In this document: in pieces, positions 31,588-41,025 of the stretch
How positions within the stretch are numbered: position 1 is the first letter of the stretch
How the letters are laid out: each line of letters starts with the position of its first letter
Origin: Enterobacter soli ATCC BAA-2102
GTDB taxonomy: Bacteria > Pseudomonadota > Gammaproteobacteria > Enterobacterales > Enterobacteriaceae
Reading direction: 5' to 3'
NCBI RefSeq assembly: GCF_001654845.1
Contig: NZ_LXES01000019.1
Location: 1-64,000 of the forward strand
DNA length: 64,000 bases
Program-made: the position numbers and the translations under genes
Notes under the pieces: model-generated
Told to the model about the DNA's origin: nothing
The model's database searches: none
The model's input: only the letters and a program-made list of their open reading frames with translations

Positions 31588-32566
31588 AGGCTCTCTCTGC
31601 TGCCAGCAAAGGCTCTAATTGCGCAAATACCGCAGCGGCGCTGAGGTCGCTCAACTGCGATGAATGTTCCGGGCGGCAGATATATTGATTTTTTCCGTAG
31701 CCGCCGATAAGGCCCGGGTCCGTTGGGCCGTAAAGCGTAATATTAGGTCTATCCAGCGCGGCCGTCAGGTGGCTCAGGCCGGTATCTACCGATACCACTG
31801 CCGTCGCGCCCGCCAGCTCTTGCGCTACGCCGTCGAGCTTCATGCGTGGCAAGACGTCCACGTAATCAAACCCTTCCGCCAGGCGTTTGGCGCGTGCTTC
31901 TTCATGCGGGGCACCCCACGGCAGTTTGATGCGCAAACCTGCGTTGCCCAGTAAACCAATCAGCTCACGCCAGTGGGTTTCCGGCCAGTGTTTATCATCC
32001 CGGGTGGTGGCATGGAGGAAAATCAGATAAGGCGCGCTAATTTGCTGTGAATTATGCAGGAAATGCTGTGAAATGGCGTAATCGCCCTGCATTTCAGGTT
32101 TGGCATAACCCAGGCTTTTGGCGAACAGCTCACGGGTACGTTCCACCGCGTGCTGCTGCTTTGCAATATGATGGCGACGGTTATAGAACAGGCTTGCCAA
32201 CGGTTCGCGAGCGCTTTGCCAGTCCATGCCGTGCTTTACGCCGTGTGCCAGTCGCGTCACCAGTGCGGCACTTTTGACCAGCCCTTGCGCATCGATGATG
32301 GCATCGTAGTGCTGAGCCTGCACCGCATCGCGAAACGCTTTGCGTTCTGCCTTGATCGGCGCGGAGAACCACGCCTTACGCCAGCGGCGGATAGCCACCG
32401 GGATCACGCGGTCGACCGCTTCATGCCAGGTGGGGATCTGCGCGAAGCCTTCTTCCACCACCCAGTCAAAACGAATGCCGGGAATGGCCTGCATCGCGTC
32501 CGTCAGAGATGGCAGCGTATGCAGAACATCGCCCATCGAAGAGGTTTTAACGATCAATACCCGCAT
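31580..32566 (-). CDS. waaC: LPS heptosyltransferase I
   Basis: Adds the first L-glycero-D-manno-heptose to Kdo2-lipid A. It has 328 residues (E. coli 319). GT9 fold: N-terminal MRVLIVKTSSMGDVLHTLPS with the acidic catalytic region, then SVDTGLSHLTAAL in the ADP-heptose domain. It starts three bases after waaF and overlaps waaQ. Confidence 0.96.
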   Translation of the reverse strand: MRVLIVKTSSMGDVLHTLPSLTDAMQAIPGIRFDWVVEEGFAQIPTWHEAVDRVIPVAIRRWRKAWFSAPIKAERKAFRDAVQAQHYDAIIDAQGLVKSAALVTRLAHGVKHGMDWQSAREPLASLFYNRRHHIAKQQHAVERTRELFAKSLGYAKPEMQGDYAISQHFLHNSQQISAPYLIFLHATTRDDKHWPETHWRELIGLLGNAGLRIKLPWGAPHEEARAKRLAEGFDYVDVLPRMKLDGVAQELAGATAVVSVDTGLSHLTAALDRPNITLYGPTDPGLIGGYGKNQYICRPEHSSQLSDLSAAAVFAQLEPLLAAERAYV

Positions 32567-32569
32567 TCG

Positions 32570-33616
32570 TTATCCTTCTTCGCTCAACAGCAGTTCGTTA
32601 AGCTCTTCGAGCACGCGCTCTGGCGTAATGTCGATCAGGCTTTGGTGATAGCCTTGCGCCGCATCGCCTTTACGCACTTTGTGGTAGCCGGTAATCAGGC
32701 GAATAACGCGCGCTTTGTGTGACAGCGGCGGGGTGAAGTCCGGGCTGCTTGGGCCATACAGGGCAACCAGCGGGCGGTTAAGGGCAGCTGCAACGTGCAT
32801 CAGGCCAGAGTCGTTGGTAACCACGGCTTTACAGGCGGCAATCAGAATAACGGCTTGTTCCAGCTGCGTTTCCCCGGCCAGGTTGCGGCACCAGGCCTGC
32901 TGTTCTGTGCTCAGCGTGGCAAGGATTTCATTGCCCGCTTCGTGATCTTTCGCCGAGCCGAACAGAACAATCTGGTTGCCTTCGTCGATAAGCTGTTTTG
33001 CCAGTTCGGCGTAGTGATAGTGCGGCCAGCGTTTTGCCGGGCCGAATTCTGCGCCAGGGCAGAAACCGATCATCGGGCGTTCGTCAGAAATACCAAACGC
33101 ATTGCAGGTCTGGGATTTTTCGCCATCGTTAACCTGCAACTGCGGCCACAACAGCGGTTGCGGCAGATCTTTCGCACTGCGCATCACGCCTTTGTCGTAG
33201 GCCAGCGCCACATAGCGCTCCACCATCAGCGGCCAGGCCAATTTATCCAGCACGCGGGCGTCGTTCAGTAACCCGTAACGCATTTCACCGCGCCAGCCGG
33301 TGCGATGAGGCACGCCAGCAAAGAAGGGCACTAAAGCGGATTTAAACGAGTTGGGCAGCACGTAAGCGCGGTCGTAGCGCTTTTCGCGCAGGCTGTGGCC
33401 GAGCTTGCGGCGTTCGCCGATTTCCAGCGCCCCGTGGCCGAGCGGCATCGGGATAGCGTCGTTAACTTCAGGCATCCGCGATAACAGCGGACGGCACCAT
33501 GCAGGTGCCATCACGTCGATTATCGCCTGGGGATAGCGCGCCTTGAGCGTGCGATAGAGACTTTGCGACATCATCATGTCGCCCACCCATGACGGGCCGA
33601 TCACCAGTATCTTCAT
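32570..33616 (-). CDS. waaF: LPS heptosyltransferase II
   Basis: Adds heptose II to heptose I. It has 348 residues, as in E. coli. GT9 motifs: N-terminal KILVIGPSWVGDMMMSQSL, central GFCPGAEFGPAKRWP and TNDSGLMHVAAAL. Second gene of hldD-waaF-waaC-waaQ, 9 bases after hldD. Confidence 0.96.
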   Translation of the reverse strand: MKILVIGPSWVGDMMMSQSLYRTLKARYPQAIIDVMAPAWCRPLLSRMPEVNDAIPMPLGHGALEIGERRKLGHSLREKRYDRAYVLPNSFKSALVPFFAGVPHRTGWRGEMRYGLLNDARVLDKLAWPLMVERYVALAYDKGVMRSAKDLPQPLLWPQLQVNDGEKSQTCNAFGISDERPMIGFCPGAEFGPAKRWPHYHYAELAKQLIDEGNQIVLFGSAKDHEAGNEILATLSTEQQAWCRNLAGETQLEQAVILIAACKAVVTNDSGLMHVAAALNRPLVALYGPSSPDFTPPLSHKARVIRLITGYHKVRKGDAAQGYHQSLIDITPERVLEELNELLLSEEG

Positions 33617-33625
33617 GCTTACTTC

Positions 33626-34558
33626 TTACGCGTCGCGGTTCAGCCAGGCCATATATTCCGTTACGCCTTCGGCAACGGTCTTGAACGGCTTGTTGTAGCC
33701 GGCGGCACGCAGGTTGGTCATGTCAGCCTGAGTGAATGCCTGGTAGCGGCCTTTCAGTTTTTCCGGGAACGGAATGTACTCAATGCTGCCTTTTTTGTGG
33801 TACGCCAGGGTTGCGTCTGCAACGGCCTGGAAGGATTCCGCACGGCCGGTACCCAGGTTGAAGATGCCGGACACGCCGTTTTCCCAGAACCACAGGTTCA
33901 CCGCCGCAACGTCGCCCACATACACGAAGTCACGCTTGAAGCTATCGCTGCCTTCGAACAGTTTCGGACTTTCGCCATTATTCAGCTGGGTGTTCAGGTG
34001 GAACGCCACGCTCGCCATGCTGCCTTTGTGGCCTTCGCGCGGCCCGTAAACGTTGAAGTAACGGAAGCCGACGATCTGGGAATTCGCTTCTGGCAGAACC
34101 TGGCGCACGTATTCGTCGAACAGGAACTTAGAGTAGCCATACACGTTCAGCGGCTGCTCATATTCGCGGGATTCGATGAAGTTTGACGTACGACCGCCGT
34201 AGGTAGCCGCAGAAGAGGCATACAGGAACGGAATTTCACGCTCCAGGCAGTAGTGCAGGATCTCTTTAGAGTACTGATAGTTGTTATCCATCATGTACTT
34301 GCCGTCCCACTCGGTGGTGGAAGAGCACGCACCTTCGTGGAAGATAGCTTCGATTTCGCCGAACTCTTCACCTGCCATAATCTGGATAAGGAAGTCTTCT
34401 TTATCCATATAGTCAGCAATGTTCAGATCCACCAGGTTTACAAATTTGGTGCCGTCTTTCAGGTTGTCCACCACCAGGATGTCGGTGATGCCTTTGTCAT
34501 TGAGAGCCTTAACAATGTTGCTGCCGATAAAGCCCGCGCCGCCGGTAACGATGATCAT
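33626..34558 (-). CDS. hldD: ADP-L-glycero-D-manno-heptose 6-epimerase
   Basis: Makes the ADP-L,D-heptose used by WaaC, WaaF and WaaQ. It has 310 residues from MIIVTGG, as in E. coli; the frame runs 51 codons further but into the promoter region. Extended SDR fold: GGAGFIGSN (5-13) and catalytic YGYSK near 140. It heads the inner-core operon and is divergent from kbl across 214 bases, which in E. coli carry a heat-shock promoter. Confidence 0.97.
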   Translation of the reverse strand: MIIVTGGAGFIGSNIVKALNDKGITDILVVDNLKDGTKFVNLVDLNIADYMDKEDFLIQIMAGEEFGEIEAIFHEGACSSTTEWDGKYMMDNNYQYSKEILHYCLEREIPFLYASSAATYGGRTSNFIESREYEQPLNVYGYSKFLFDEYVRQVLPEANSQIVGFRYFNVYGPREGHKGSMASVAFHLNTQLNNGESPKLFEGSDSFKRDFVYVGDVAAVNLWFWENGVSGIFNLGTGRAESFQAVADATLAYHKKGSIEYIPFPEKLKGRYQAFTQADMTNLRAAGYNKPFKTVAEGVTEYMAWLNRDA

Positions 34559-34772
34559 AACTGTAACCTTTGAAGTGTGGAGTCCGGGGACAATCCCGGA
34601 CGCTAATGTACCTATCATATCATTAGTATGGCTGCCCTTCAGCCATTCACCGACATAGCGCAAGGGTACACGTGATTTATGCTGCAAAAACGACAAGAGA
34701 TACTGCGTCATCTCGTCATAAACTATAGGTTTGGGTAATATGTCCCGAAATTTGCCGAGTCTGGAGAATGCA

Positions 34773-35969
34773 ATGCGTGGTGATTTTTACAAACAGTTAA
34801 ACAGCGACCTGGACACCGCACGCGCGGAAGGGTTGTTCAAAGAAGAACGCATCATCACTTCTGCGCAGCAGGCGGATATCACCGTCGCCGATGGCAGCCA
34901 TGTGATTAACTTTTGTGCGAACAACTATTTAGGTCTTGCGAATCACCCTGAGCTGATTGCCGCTGCGAAAAACGGCATGGACACCCACGGTTTTGGTATG
35001 GCCTCTGTGCGCTTTATTTGTGGCACGCAGGACAGCCACAAGCAGCTTGAGAAAAAGCTGGCGAGCTTCCTCGGAATGGAAGACGCGATCCTGTACTCCT
35101 CTTGCTTCGATGCTAACGGCGGCCTGTTTGAAACGCTGCTGGGTGCAGAAGATGCGATTATTTCTGATGCCCTGAACCACGCTTCCATCATCGATGGCGT
35201 GCGTCTGTGTAAAGCGAAGCGTTTCCGCTATGCCAACAACGATATGGCTGAACTGGAAGCTCGTCTGAAAGAGGCGCGTGAAGCCGGTGCTCGCCATGTT
35301 CTGATTGCCACCGACGGCGTGTTCTCCATGGACGGTGTGATTGCCAACCTGAAAGGCGTATGCGATCTGGCCGACAAATACGATGCGCTGGTGATGGTCG
35401 ATGACTCTCACGCGGTGGGCTTTGTGGGCGAAAACGGCCGTGGTTCACACGAATACTGCGACGTGATGGGCCGTGTGGATATCATCACCGGCACGCTCGG
35501 TAAAGCTCTGGGCGGCGCGTCCGGCGGTTATACCGCTGCACGCAAAGAAGTGGTTGAGTGGCTGCGTCAGCGCTCCCGTCCGTACCTGTTCTCCAACTCC
35601 CTGGCACCGGCCATTGTTTCTGCCTCCATTAAAGTGCTGGAGATGGTGGAATCGGGTGCAGAGCTGCGTGACCGTCTGTGGTCCAACGCCCGTCTGTTCC
35701 GTGAAAAAATGAGTGCCGCAGGCTTTACTCTGGCCGGTGCTGACCATGCGATCATCCCGGTAATGCTGGGCGATGCGGTTGTGGCGCAGAACTTTGCCCG
35801 TGAACTGCAAAAAGAAGGGATTTACGTCACCGGGTTCTTCTTCCCGGTGGTGCCAAAAGGTCAGGCGCGTATTCGCACCCAGATGTCTGCGGCGCATTCG
35901 CCTGAACAAATTGAACGTGCGGTTGAAGCCTTTACCCGCATCGGCAAACAACTGGGCGTGATTGCCTGA
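34773..35969 (+). CDS. kbl: 2-amino-3-ketobutyrate CoA ligase
   Basis: PLP enzyme that cleaves 2-amino-3-ketobutyrate with CoA to glycine and acetyl-CoA. It has 398 residues, as in E. coli. The PLP lysine lies in [10 protein letters not shown] (about residue 244). Start at MRGDFY with GGAG upstream; earlier in-frame ATGs have no such site. First gene of kbl-tdh; the stop is 9 bases before tdh. Confidence 0.97.
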   Translation: MRGDFYKQLNSDLDTARAEGLFKEERIITSAQQADITVADGSHVINFCANNYLGLANHPELIAAAKNGMDTHGFGMASVRFICGTQDSHKQLEKKLASFLGMEDAILYSSCFDANGGLFETLLGAEDAIISDALNHASIIDGVRLCKAKRFRYANNDMAELEARLKEAREAGARHVLIATDGVFSMDGVIANLKGVCDLADKYDALVMVDDSHAVGFVGENGRGSHEYCDVMGRVDIITGTLGKALGGASGGYTAARKEVVEWLRQRSRPYLFSNSLAPAIVSASIKVLEMVESGAELRDRLWSNARLFREKMSAAGFTLAGADHAIIPVMLGDAVVAQNFARELQKEGIYVTGFFFPVVPKGQARIRTQMSAAHSPEQIERAVEAFTRIGKQLGVIA

Positions 35970-35978
35970 GGACGTGAG

Positions 35979-37004
35979 ATGAAAGCGTTATCCAAACTGA
36001 AAGCAGAAGAAGGGATTTGGATGACCGACGTGCCGGAGCCGGAAGTCGGTCATAACGATCTGCTGATCAAAATCCGTAAAACCGCCATCTGCGGTACTGA
36101 CGTCCACATCTACAACTGGGACCAGTGGTCGCAGAAAACCATTCCGGTACCCATGGTGGTGGGCCACGAATATGTCGGCGAAGTGGTTGGCATTGGTCAG
36201 GAAGTAAAAGGCTTTAAAATTGGCGATCGCGTGTCTGGCGAAGGCCATATCACCTGTGGCCACTGCCGTAACTGCCGCGGTGGCCGTACGCACCTGTGCC
36301 GCAACACGGTTGGCGTAGGTGTGAACCGTCCTGGCTGCTTCGCAGAATATCTGGTGATCCCGGCATTCAACGCGTTCAAAATCCCGGACAACATTTCCGA
36401 CGATCTGGCATCTATCTTCGACCCATTCGGTAACGCGGTGCATACGGCGCTGTCGTTCGACCTGGTGGGTGAAGACGTGCTGGTGTCCGGTGCTGGCCCA
36501 ATCGGCATTATGGCCGCTGCTGTGGCGAAACACGTCGGCGCGCGTAATGTTGTTATCACAGACGTGAATGAATACCGTCTGTCGCTGGCACGCAAAATGG
36601 GTGTCACCCGTGCGGTGGATGTGTCTAAAGAGAGCCTGAACGACGTGATGGCCGAGCTGGGCATGACCGAAGGCTTCGACGTGGGCCTGGAGATGTCCGG
36701 TGCGCCACCGGCGTTCCGTACCATGCTGGATACCATGAACCACGGTGGCCGTATTGCCATGCTGGGTATTCCGCCGTCAGACATGTCTATCGACTGGAAT
36801 AAAGTCATCTTCAAGGGGCTGTTCATCAAAGGTATCTATGGCCGTGAGATGTTCGAAACCTGGTACAAGATGGCTGCACTGATCCAGTCTGGTCTGGATC
36901 TGTCGCCAATCATTACTCATCGCTTCTCCATCGATGAGTTCCAGCAGGGCTTTGACGCGATGCGTTCAGGCCAGTCCGGGAAAGTGATCCTGAGCTGGGA
37001 TTAA
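35979..37004 (+). CDS. tdh: L-threonine 3-dehydrogenase
   Basis: Zinc- and NAD-dependent oxidation of threonine to 2-amino-3-ketobutyrate, the substrate of Kbl. It has 341 residues. Catalytic zinc: C38 (AICGTD) and the GHE motif near 67-69. Structural zinc cysteines in [15 protein letters not shown] (about 93-107). The Rossmann [10 protein letters not shown] is near 172. It ends at a strong terminator. Confidence 0.97.
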   Translation: MKALSKLKAEEGIWMTDVPEPEVGHNDLLIKIRKTAICGTDVHIYNWDQWSQKTIPVPMVVGHEYVGEVVGIGQEVKGFKIGDRVSGEGHITCGHCRNCRGGRTHLCRNTVGVGVNRPGCFAEYLVIPAFNAFKIPDNISDDLASIFDPFGNAVHTALSFDLVGEDVLVSGAGPIGIMAAAVAKHVGARNVVITDVNEYRLSLARKMGVTRAVDVSKESLNDVMAELGMTEGFDVGLEMSGAPPAFRTMLDTMNHGGRIAMLGIPPSDMSIDWNKVIFKGLFIKGIYGREMFETWYKMAALIQSGLDLSPIITHRFSIDEFQQGFDAMRSGQSGKVILSWD

Positions 37005-37012
37005 CCTGCCTC

Positions 37013-37047
37013 CAGGCACCCGTTTTTACGGGTGCCTGACTACTTTT
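37013..37047 (+). terminator. Terminator after tdh
   Basis: CAGGCACCCG with its complement forms a 10 bp perfect stem, followed by a T-rich stretch. It isolates kbl-tdh from the LPS genes downstream. Confidence 0.85.
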
Positions 37048-37054
37048 TAGCGGT

Positions 37055-37083
37055 TTGACTTTCCAGGGGTTACTTGTTAACTT
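37055..37083 (+). promoter_or_regulatory. Candidate promoter of the phosphoethanolamine transferase-waaL block
   Basis: TTGACT (37055-37060), a 17 base spacer and TAACTT (37078-37083) form a fair sigma-70 match about 100 bases before the first gene. It lies directly after the tdh terminator. Confidence 0.5.
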
Positions 37084-37128
37084 CTGGCGAATTTTTCTCC
37101 ACCGAGTCTTCTCCGCACGTTCATACTT

Positions 37129-37145
37129 GCAGTCATAATGACTGC
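37129..37145. repeat. 17 bp palindrome in the leader of the second LPS block
   Basis: GCAGTCAT-A-ATGACTGC is a perfect 8 bp inverted repeat around one base. It lies between the candidate promoter and the ATG at 37181. The shape fits a dimeric repressor site; no known box is recognised. Confidence 0.55.
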
Positions 37146-37180
37146 GTCAGGAAAGATTTCGCCAGACTAATCAGGTCATT

Positions 37181-38761
37181 ATGTCCACATTGTTTTCGCA
37201 AAAGTTGGTTGATACTCCTTCACGGCTTGCCGCTTTTTTAACAGTAGTCATTTCCCTGCTAATAGTCATTGGCGTTAATATTATAAATGCTAAATATAAT
37301 GCGGTGATTAACCGGACGCTGGTATTTGTACTGATATTACTGACGTTAAAATGCATAAATAATAAATTTATTAAAAACGCACTGGCGGTGATTTTATTAA
37401 TTCCGGTCGCGGCTGATCTTACGCTTCAGTTATATGCGTGGAATAACTTCAATTCAGCATTTAGCTACGGATTTGCGCTCAGCGTATTAAATACCACACC
37501 GGGTGAAGCCAGTTCGATGCTCGGGCTGTACTGGCGTGAATGCATTCTCTTTGTGGCGTTTTCCGCGCTGTTTATCTATACCGCCAACACCGGCGGATGG
37601 CCCGTTGCACCGCGTTTTCGTCGCTGGCCGGGCATTGCGCTGGCATTAACGCTCGCAGCCTTTATTGGCCAGGCCTGGCAGCATCAGCTCAGAAGAAGTA
37701 ATGTCGAAAGTATGGCGCAGCGCGTCGTGCAGGCCACACCGGTCAGCACTGCAAAAGTGTTTATGCAGGCGATAGAAGATAACGCGGTAGTCGCCAATAT
37801 TGGCAATAACATTCCCGATTATAAACTCACGCTGTCGGACACCGGGATTGAAAACTATGTGCTGATCATTGGTGAGTCAGAGCGCACGGCAAACATGGGT
37901 ATCTATGGTTATCAACGGGATACCACACCAGAGCTGGAGAAACAAAAATCGCAGCTTTTATTGTTCCGCAATGCCGTGACCCCCGCGCCTGTCACCATTA
38001 TGGCCGTGCCATTAGCAATGACAGCCGATACTGTGAGCAAGCGCGACCCGCATAAATACAGCGATAATGTCATTAATATCGCCAATAAAGCGGGATATGA
38101 CACCTACTGGTTTAGCCGCCAGGGCAAGGGCGGGGCGCATAATAATGTCATTACCGGCATCGCCATGAACACGAAGGAGCATCAGTGGGTAGAAGGGGGC
38201 TATGATGAAGACCTGCTGCCGTTACTGAATGAGGCGCTGAAAAAACCGGGCAAAAAAATCATCGTCCTGCACCTGTACGGTAGCCACGAGCCCGCCTGTC
38301 GACGCTTCCCGGCAAGTCAGGCCGTTTTGAGTGGCGGTAGTGAAGCCGATGATTGTTACGATAACTCAGTGCGTTACACCGATACGCTGATGGGTGATAT
38401 CTTCCGTACTCTGGAAAACTCGCGTTCATCAGTGATGTATTTTTCCGATCACGGTCTGATTCGCGATCCGCAGCGTTCGGTGGTTTACTCTCACGGCAAC
38501 GTCAACCCTCCGAGAGAAGCCCTGCACATCCCGATGTTTATCTGGTACGGGCAACAGGTTGATCCTAAAAATAAATTCATCGGCGACTATAATAAGCCCT
38601 GGTCGGCTGACGATGTAAACACGCTCGCGGAGTTGTGGTTAGGCATTCATCGTCAGGGTGAACCTGTGCAGTCAGTACAGTCCTGGCTTGCCAGTTACGA
38701 TAAGAATGTGACAGTGCTGGATACGACCGGTAAGTCGTATGAATGGCGCAATATTCGTTAA
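37181..38761 (+). CDS. Phosphoethanolamine transferase, LPS-modifying type
   Basis: A 526-residue member of the EptA/EptB/CptA/OpgE family, which moves phosphoethanolamine from phosphatidylethanolamine to LPS or glucan. Four or five N-terminal membrane helices (to about residue 165) are followed by a periplasmic sulfatase-fold domain: GESERTANMGIYGY (231-244), the probable nucleophile Thr272 (APVT), HLYGSHEP (about 364-371) and SDHG (422-425). Its place before waaL suggests a core sugar as target rather than lipid A; this is inference. Codon use is AT-richer than in neighbouring housekeeping genes. Confidence 0.88.
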   Translation: MSTLFSQKLVDTPSRLAAFLTVVISLLIVIGVNIINAKYNAVINRTLVFVLILLTLKCINNKFIKNALAVILLIPVAADLTLQLYAWNNFNSAFSYGFALSVLNTTPGEASSMLGLYWRECILFVAFSALFIYTANTGGWPVAPRFRRWPGIALALTLAAFIGQAWQHQLRRSNVESMAQRVVQATPVSTAKVFMQAIEDNAVVANIGNNIPDYKLTLSDTGIENYVLIIGESERTANMGIYGYQRDTTPELEKQKSQLLLFRNAVTPAPVTIMAVPLAMTADTVSKRDPHKYSDNVINIANKAGYDTYWFSRQGKGGAHNNVITGIAMNTKEHQWVEGGYDEDLLPLLNEALKKPGKKIIVLHLYGSHEPACRRFPASQAVLSGGSEADDCYDNSVRYTDTLMGDIFRTLENSRSSVMYFSDHGLIRDPQRSVVYSHGNVNPPREALHIPMFIWYGQQVDPKNKFIGDYNKPWSADDVNTLAELWLGIHRQGEPVQSVQSWLASYDKNVTVLDTTGKSYEWRNIR

Positions 38762-38830
38762 CACAGGTACGATCAACAAGCGTAACGGGATGTGCTAGCC
38801 TGTTTTTTACTTTCAGTAAGTGGAATGATG

Positions 38831-40090
38831 ATGAGTAACTTAACATTAGATAAGACCCAATATTATTTATTACAGTTATTATTTGGGCTATGTGCTGTTG
38901 CGTTTGGGTGCGTTATTGTTTCACCCAATTTTTCAATAAAAGTATTTAGTGTTGCCGGTATTGTGGCTCTGGTTGCATTTTTACTGGATATTAAAAACTT
39001 TAAAAAACATGATGCATTTTGGCTGTGCCTGGTGCTGCTTGTCATTGGTATTTGCGACCTCGTCTGGTATCGCATGTTTAAGGTAGAGAGTAGCCCGGCG
39101 ATTAACTCTTACCGCGCGTACCTGGAAGTGGGTAAAATCTGCTTATTTGGCGCATTTTCGCTGTTTGTGTTTGCAAACCGAAGCCAGCTCAAAATCGGTA
39201 GCAATAAAGTTCATGTGTTGCTGGCTGTTCTGCTTCAGGTGATGATTATTGTTTATGCAAGCTACCAACACTTTTTCCTTGATAGTCAAAGGGTAACACT
39301 TGCGCTCAAGGGCGGTACCAACGCGACGGGTGCAGCGTATACCATCGCCTTTATCTCCTTCTATACCATCCTTGTAATGCAGCACAGCGCTTCCCGCTGG
39401 AAAGAATTGGGTATCCTTGGACACTTCTTTATTACCTTCCTGATTCTGGTTTCTACAGAAACACGTGCCGCTATTCTGGCGTATCCCATCATCTTCTTCG
39501 GCCTGCTGGTGGTGAAGTTCTACAAAGAAAGGCATATTCCGTGGAAAGGGGTTGGTGTGCTTCTGGTCGCGTTGCTTGCGGGCATGTTTATGATGAAACA
39601 CAGCCTGATCCAGCGTTATAACGATTTAAACCACGACATTGTTGCCTATGATAAAGACAACAGCACCACGTCCGTTGGGGCGCGTTTTGCCATGTGGAAA
39701 ACCGGTTTAATTGCGGCAGAAGATAACTATTTCTGGCAATCCACTGATGTGCGTAATGCCAAAATTACTGACGTCGTGAAAAAAGATCCTAGCCTGGCAG
39801 GTGCGTTAGAACATATGCGCGGTCACTTGCATAATGAAGTGGTTGAGACACTTTCTTTAAAAGGTCCGTCAGGTTTAATACTTTATATTCTGTTTGTAAT
39901 ATCGCTTGCGTGGTATGCATTGCGAAAGCTGAACAGCGTTATTCTTTGTGCTTTCTTAGCGTCAATGATTATGTTCGGTTTAAGCGGCGTCATGTTCTAT
40001 TCTAAAACAACGCCAGTCGCCTGGATGCTGACACTTATAATGTCGGTTGTATTCCTGGAGCAAAACAAGCACCGGGATATCATAAAGTAA
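38831..40090 (+). CDS. waaL: O-antigen ligase WaaL
   Basis: Inner-membrane enzyme that joins undecaprenyl-linked O-antigen to the lipid A core on the periplasmic face. It has 419 residues with about ten to twelve hydrophobic segments. Ligase hallmarks: TETRAAIL in the middle and the large periplasmic loop with RGHLHNEVVETLSLKG, holding the conserved histidine. Three consecutive ATGs (38825, 38828, 38831) are possible; the third is best spaced from AAGTGGA. WaaL sequences vary greatly, so the call rests on topology, motifs and position among LPS genes. Confidence 0.87.
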   Translation: MSNLTLDKTQYYLLQLLFGLCAVAFGCVIVSPNFSIKVFSVAGIVALVAFLLDIKNFKKHDAFWLCLVLLVIGICDLVWYRMFKVESSPAINSYRAYLEVGKICLFGAFSLFVFANRSQLKIGSNKVHVLLAVLLQVMIIVYASYQHFFLDSQRVTLALKGGTNATGAAYTIAFISFYTILVMQHSASRWKELGILGHFFITFLILVSTETRAAILAYPIIFFGLLVVKFYKERHIPWKGVGVLLVALLAGMFMMKHSLIQRYNDLNHDIVAYDKDNSTTSVGARFAMWKTGLIAAEDNYFWQSTDVRNAKITDVVKKDPSLAGALEHMRGHLHNEVVETLSLKGPSGLILYILFVISLAWYALRKLNSVILCAFLASMIMFGLSGVMFYSKTTPVAWMLTLIMSVVFLEQNKHRDIIK

Positions 40091-40161
40091 TCGTTTTGAT
40101 TCTCCACCGGGAAAAAGGTATTCTCCCGGTGGAAAAATGTCATTTAACAGACGAGCACGCT

Positions 40162-40902
40162 ATGAACGAACTGATTTCAGTAATCATCACCACCTACAAC
40201 AGAGAGGATTTGCTGGAACGCGCCATTCGCTCAGTAATTGCTCAGACTTACCCTGCTGTAGAATTGATTATTGTTGATGACTGTTCGAACGAAAAAACGG
40301 CGCAACTTATTGAACGTATACGATCAGAATGTGAGGCGCGTTTTGTGCATTTCACTTATGAGCGTAACGAGAAGAACAGCGGCTCTAACTTCAGCCGCAA
40401 CCGGGGTTACGCACTCTCGCACGGTGTGTTTGTCACCGGTCTGGATGACGACGATTACTTCCTCCCTGAGCGTTTAGCAAAGCTGGTTTCGCGCTACGAT
40501 AAAAACTATGCCTTTGTCACAGATACTCCAGCCCGCCTGGATAAAACTCACCGCACTTACCCTGATACCAACGATAAAAGAATAATTGGCTTACAGGATA
40601 TCCTCTGCGAAAACGTGGTGGGCAATCAGGTGCTGACAACGAAAGAGAAACTGTCAGGCGTGGGTGGTTTTTCCCCTGAGATTAAACAACAGCAGGACCG
40701 TGATGTCTGGATTAAATTAATCCTGAAATATGGTCCCGGTATTAAATACAGCTTTAGCACCGCTATGGTGGATGCTGAGCACGGTAGTAACCGCATTACA
40801 TCGCAAATTAAAAAATATAATGCCTACCGCAAGCTCTATTTTAAATACCGTGAGCACATGTCCGAAGAAACCAAAAGCAACAATCTGTTCCAGCTGATGT
40901 AG
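40162..40902 (+). CDS. Family 2 glycosyltransferase, truncated by an in-frame amber codon
   Basis: A 246-residue GT2 from MNELIS: GT-A core SVIITTYNREDLL, IIVDDCSNEK, and the acidic metal site TGLDDDDYF (about 94-102). It ends at TAG (40900-40902). The same frame stays open for another 35 codons to TGA at 41008, giving a basic, coding-like tail (FRGFKSSRMNFLLRGRKK...). The intact product was probably 282 residues, with the stop replacing one codon. Possible readings are a strain mutation, a sequencing error or suppression. The catalytic core is complete, so activity may survive. It lies between waaL and the capsule-type transferase. Confidence 0.82.
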   Translation: MNELISVIITTYNREDLLERAIRSVIAQTYPAVELIIVDDCSNEKTAQLIERIRSECEARFVHFTYERNEKNSGSNFSRNRGYALSHGVFVTGLDDDDYFLPERLAKLVSRYDKNYAFVTDTPARLDKTHRTYPDTNDKRIIGLQDILCENVVGNQVLTTKEKLSGVGGFSPEIKQQQDRDVWIKLILKYGPGIKYSFSTAMVDAEHGSNRITSQIKKYNAYRKLYFKYREHMSEETKSNNLFQLM

Positions 40903-41010
40903 TTCCGTGGTTTTAAATCTTCGCGCATGAACTTTTTATTACGCGGGCGTAAAAAAGATGCCAAGCTGAGAATGAAACTGCTGCGCCGTACATTAAAAGA
41001 GCTATTCTGA
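40903..41010 (+). pseudogene. Detached C-terminal tail of the amber-interrupted glycosyltransferase
   Basis: This stretch continues the reading frame of the GT2 gene past its TAG and ends in TGA. It encodes 35 residues rich in Lys and Arg (about a third), with MNFLLRGRKK in the centre. It has internal ATGs but no convincing ribosome site of its own. It is best read as the lost 3' part of the upstream gene. Confidence 0.7.
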
Positions 41011-41025
41011 TATTAATATGGTGAA

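Noticed and set aside
40903-41010. Amber codon as a programmed pyrrolysine or selenocysteine site
   Set aside because: Pyrrolysine use is not known in enterobacteria and needs pyl genes, none of which are seen. Selenocysteine uses UGA, not UAG, even though selAB are in this window. A plain nonsense change is simpler.
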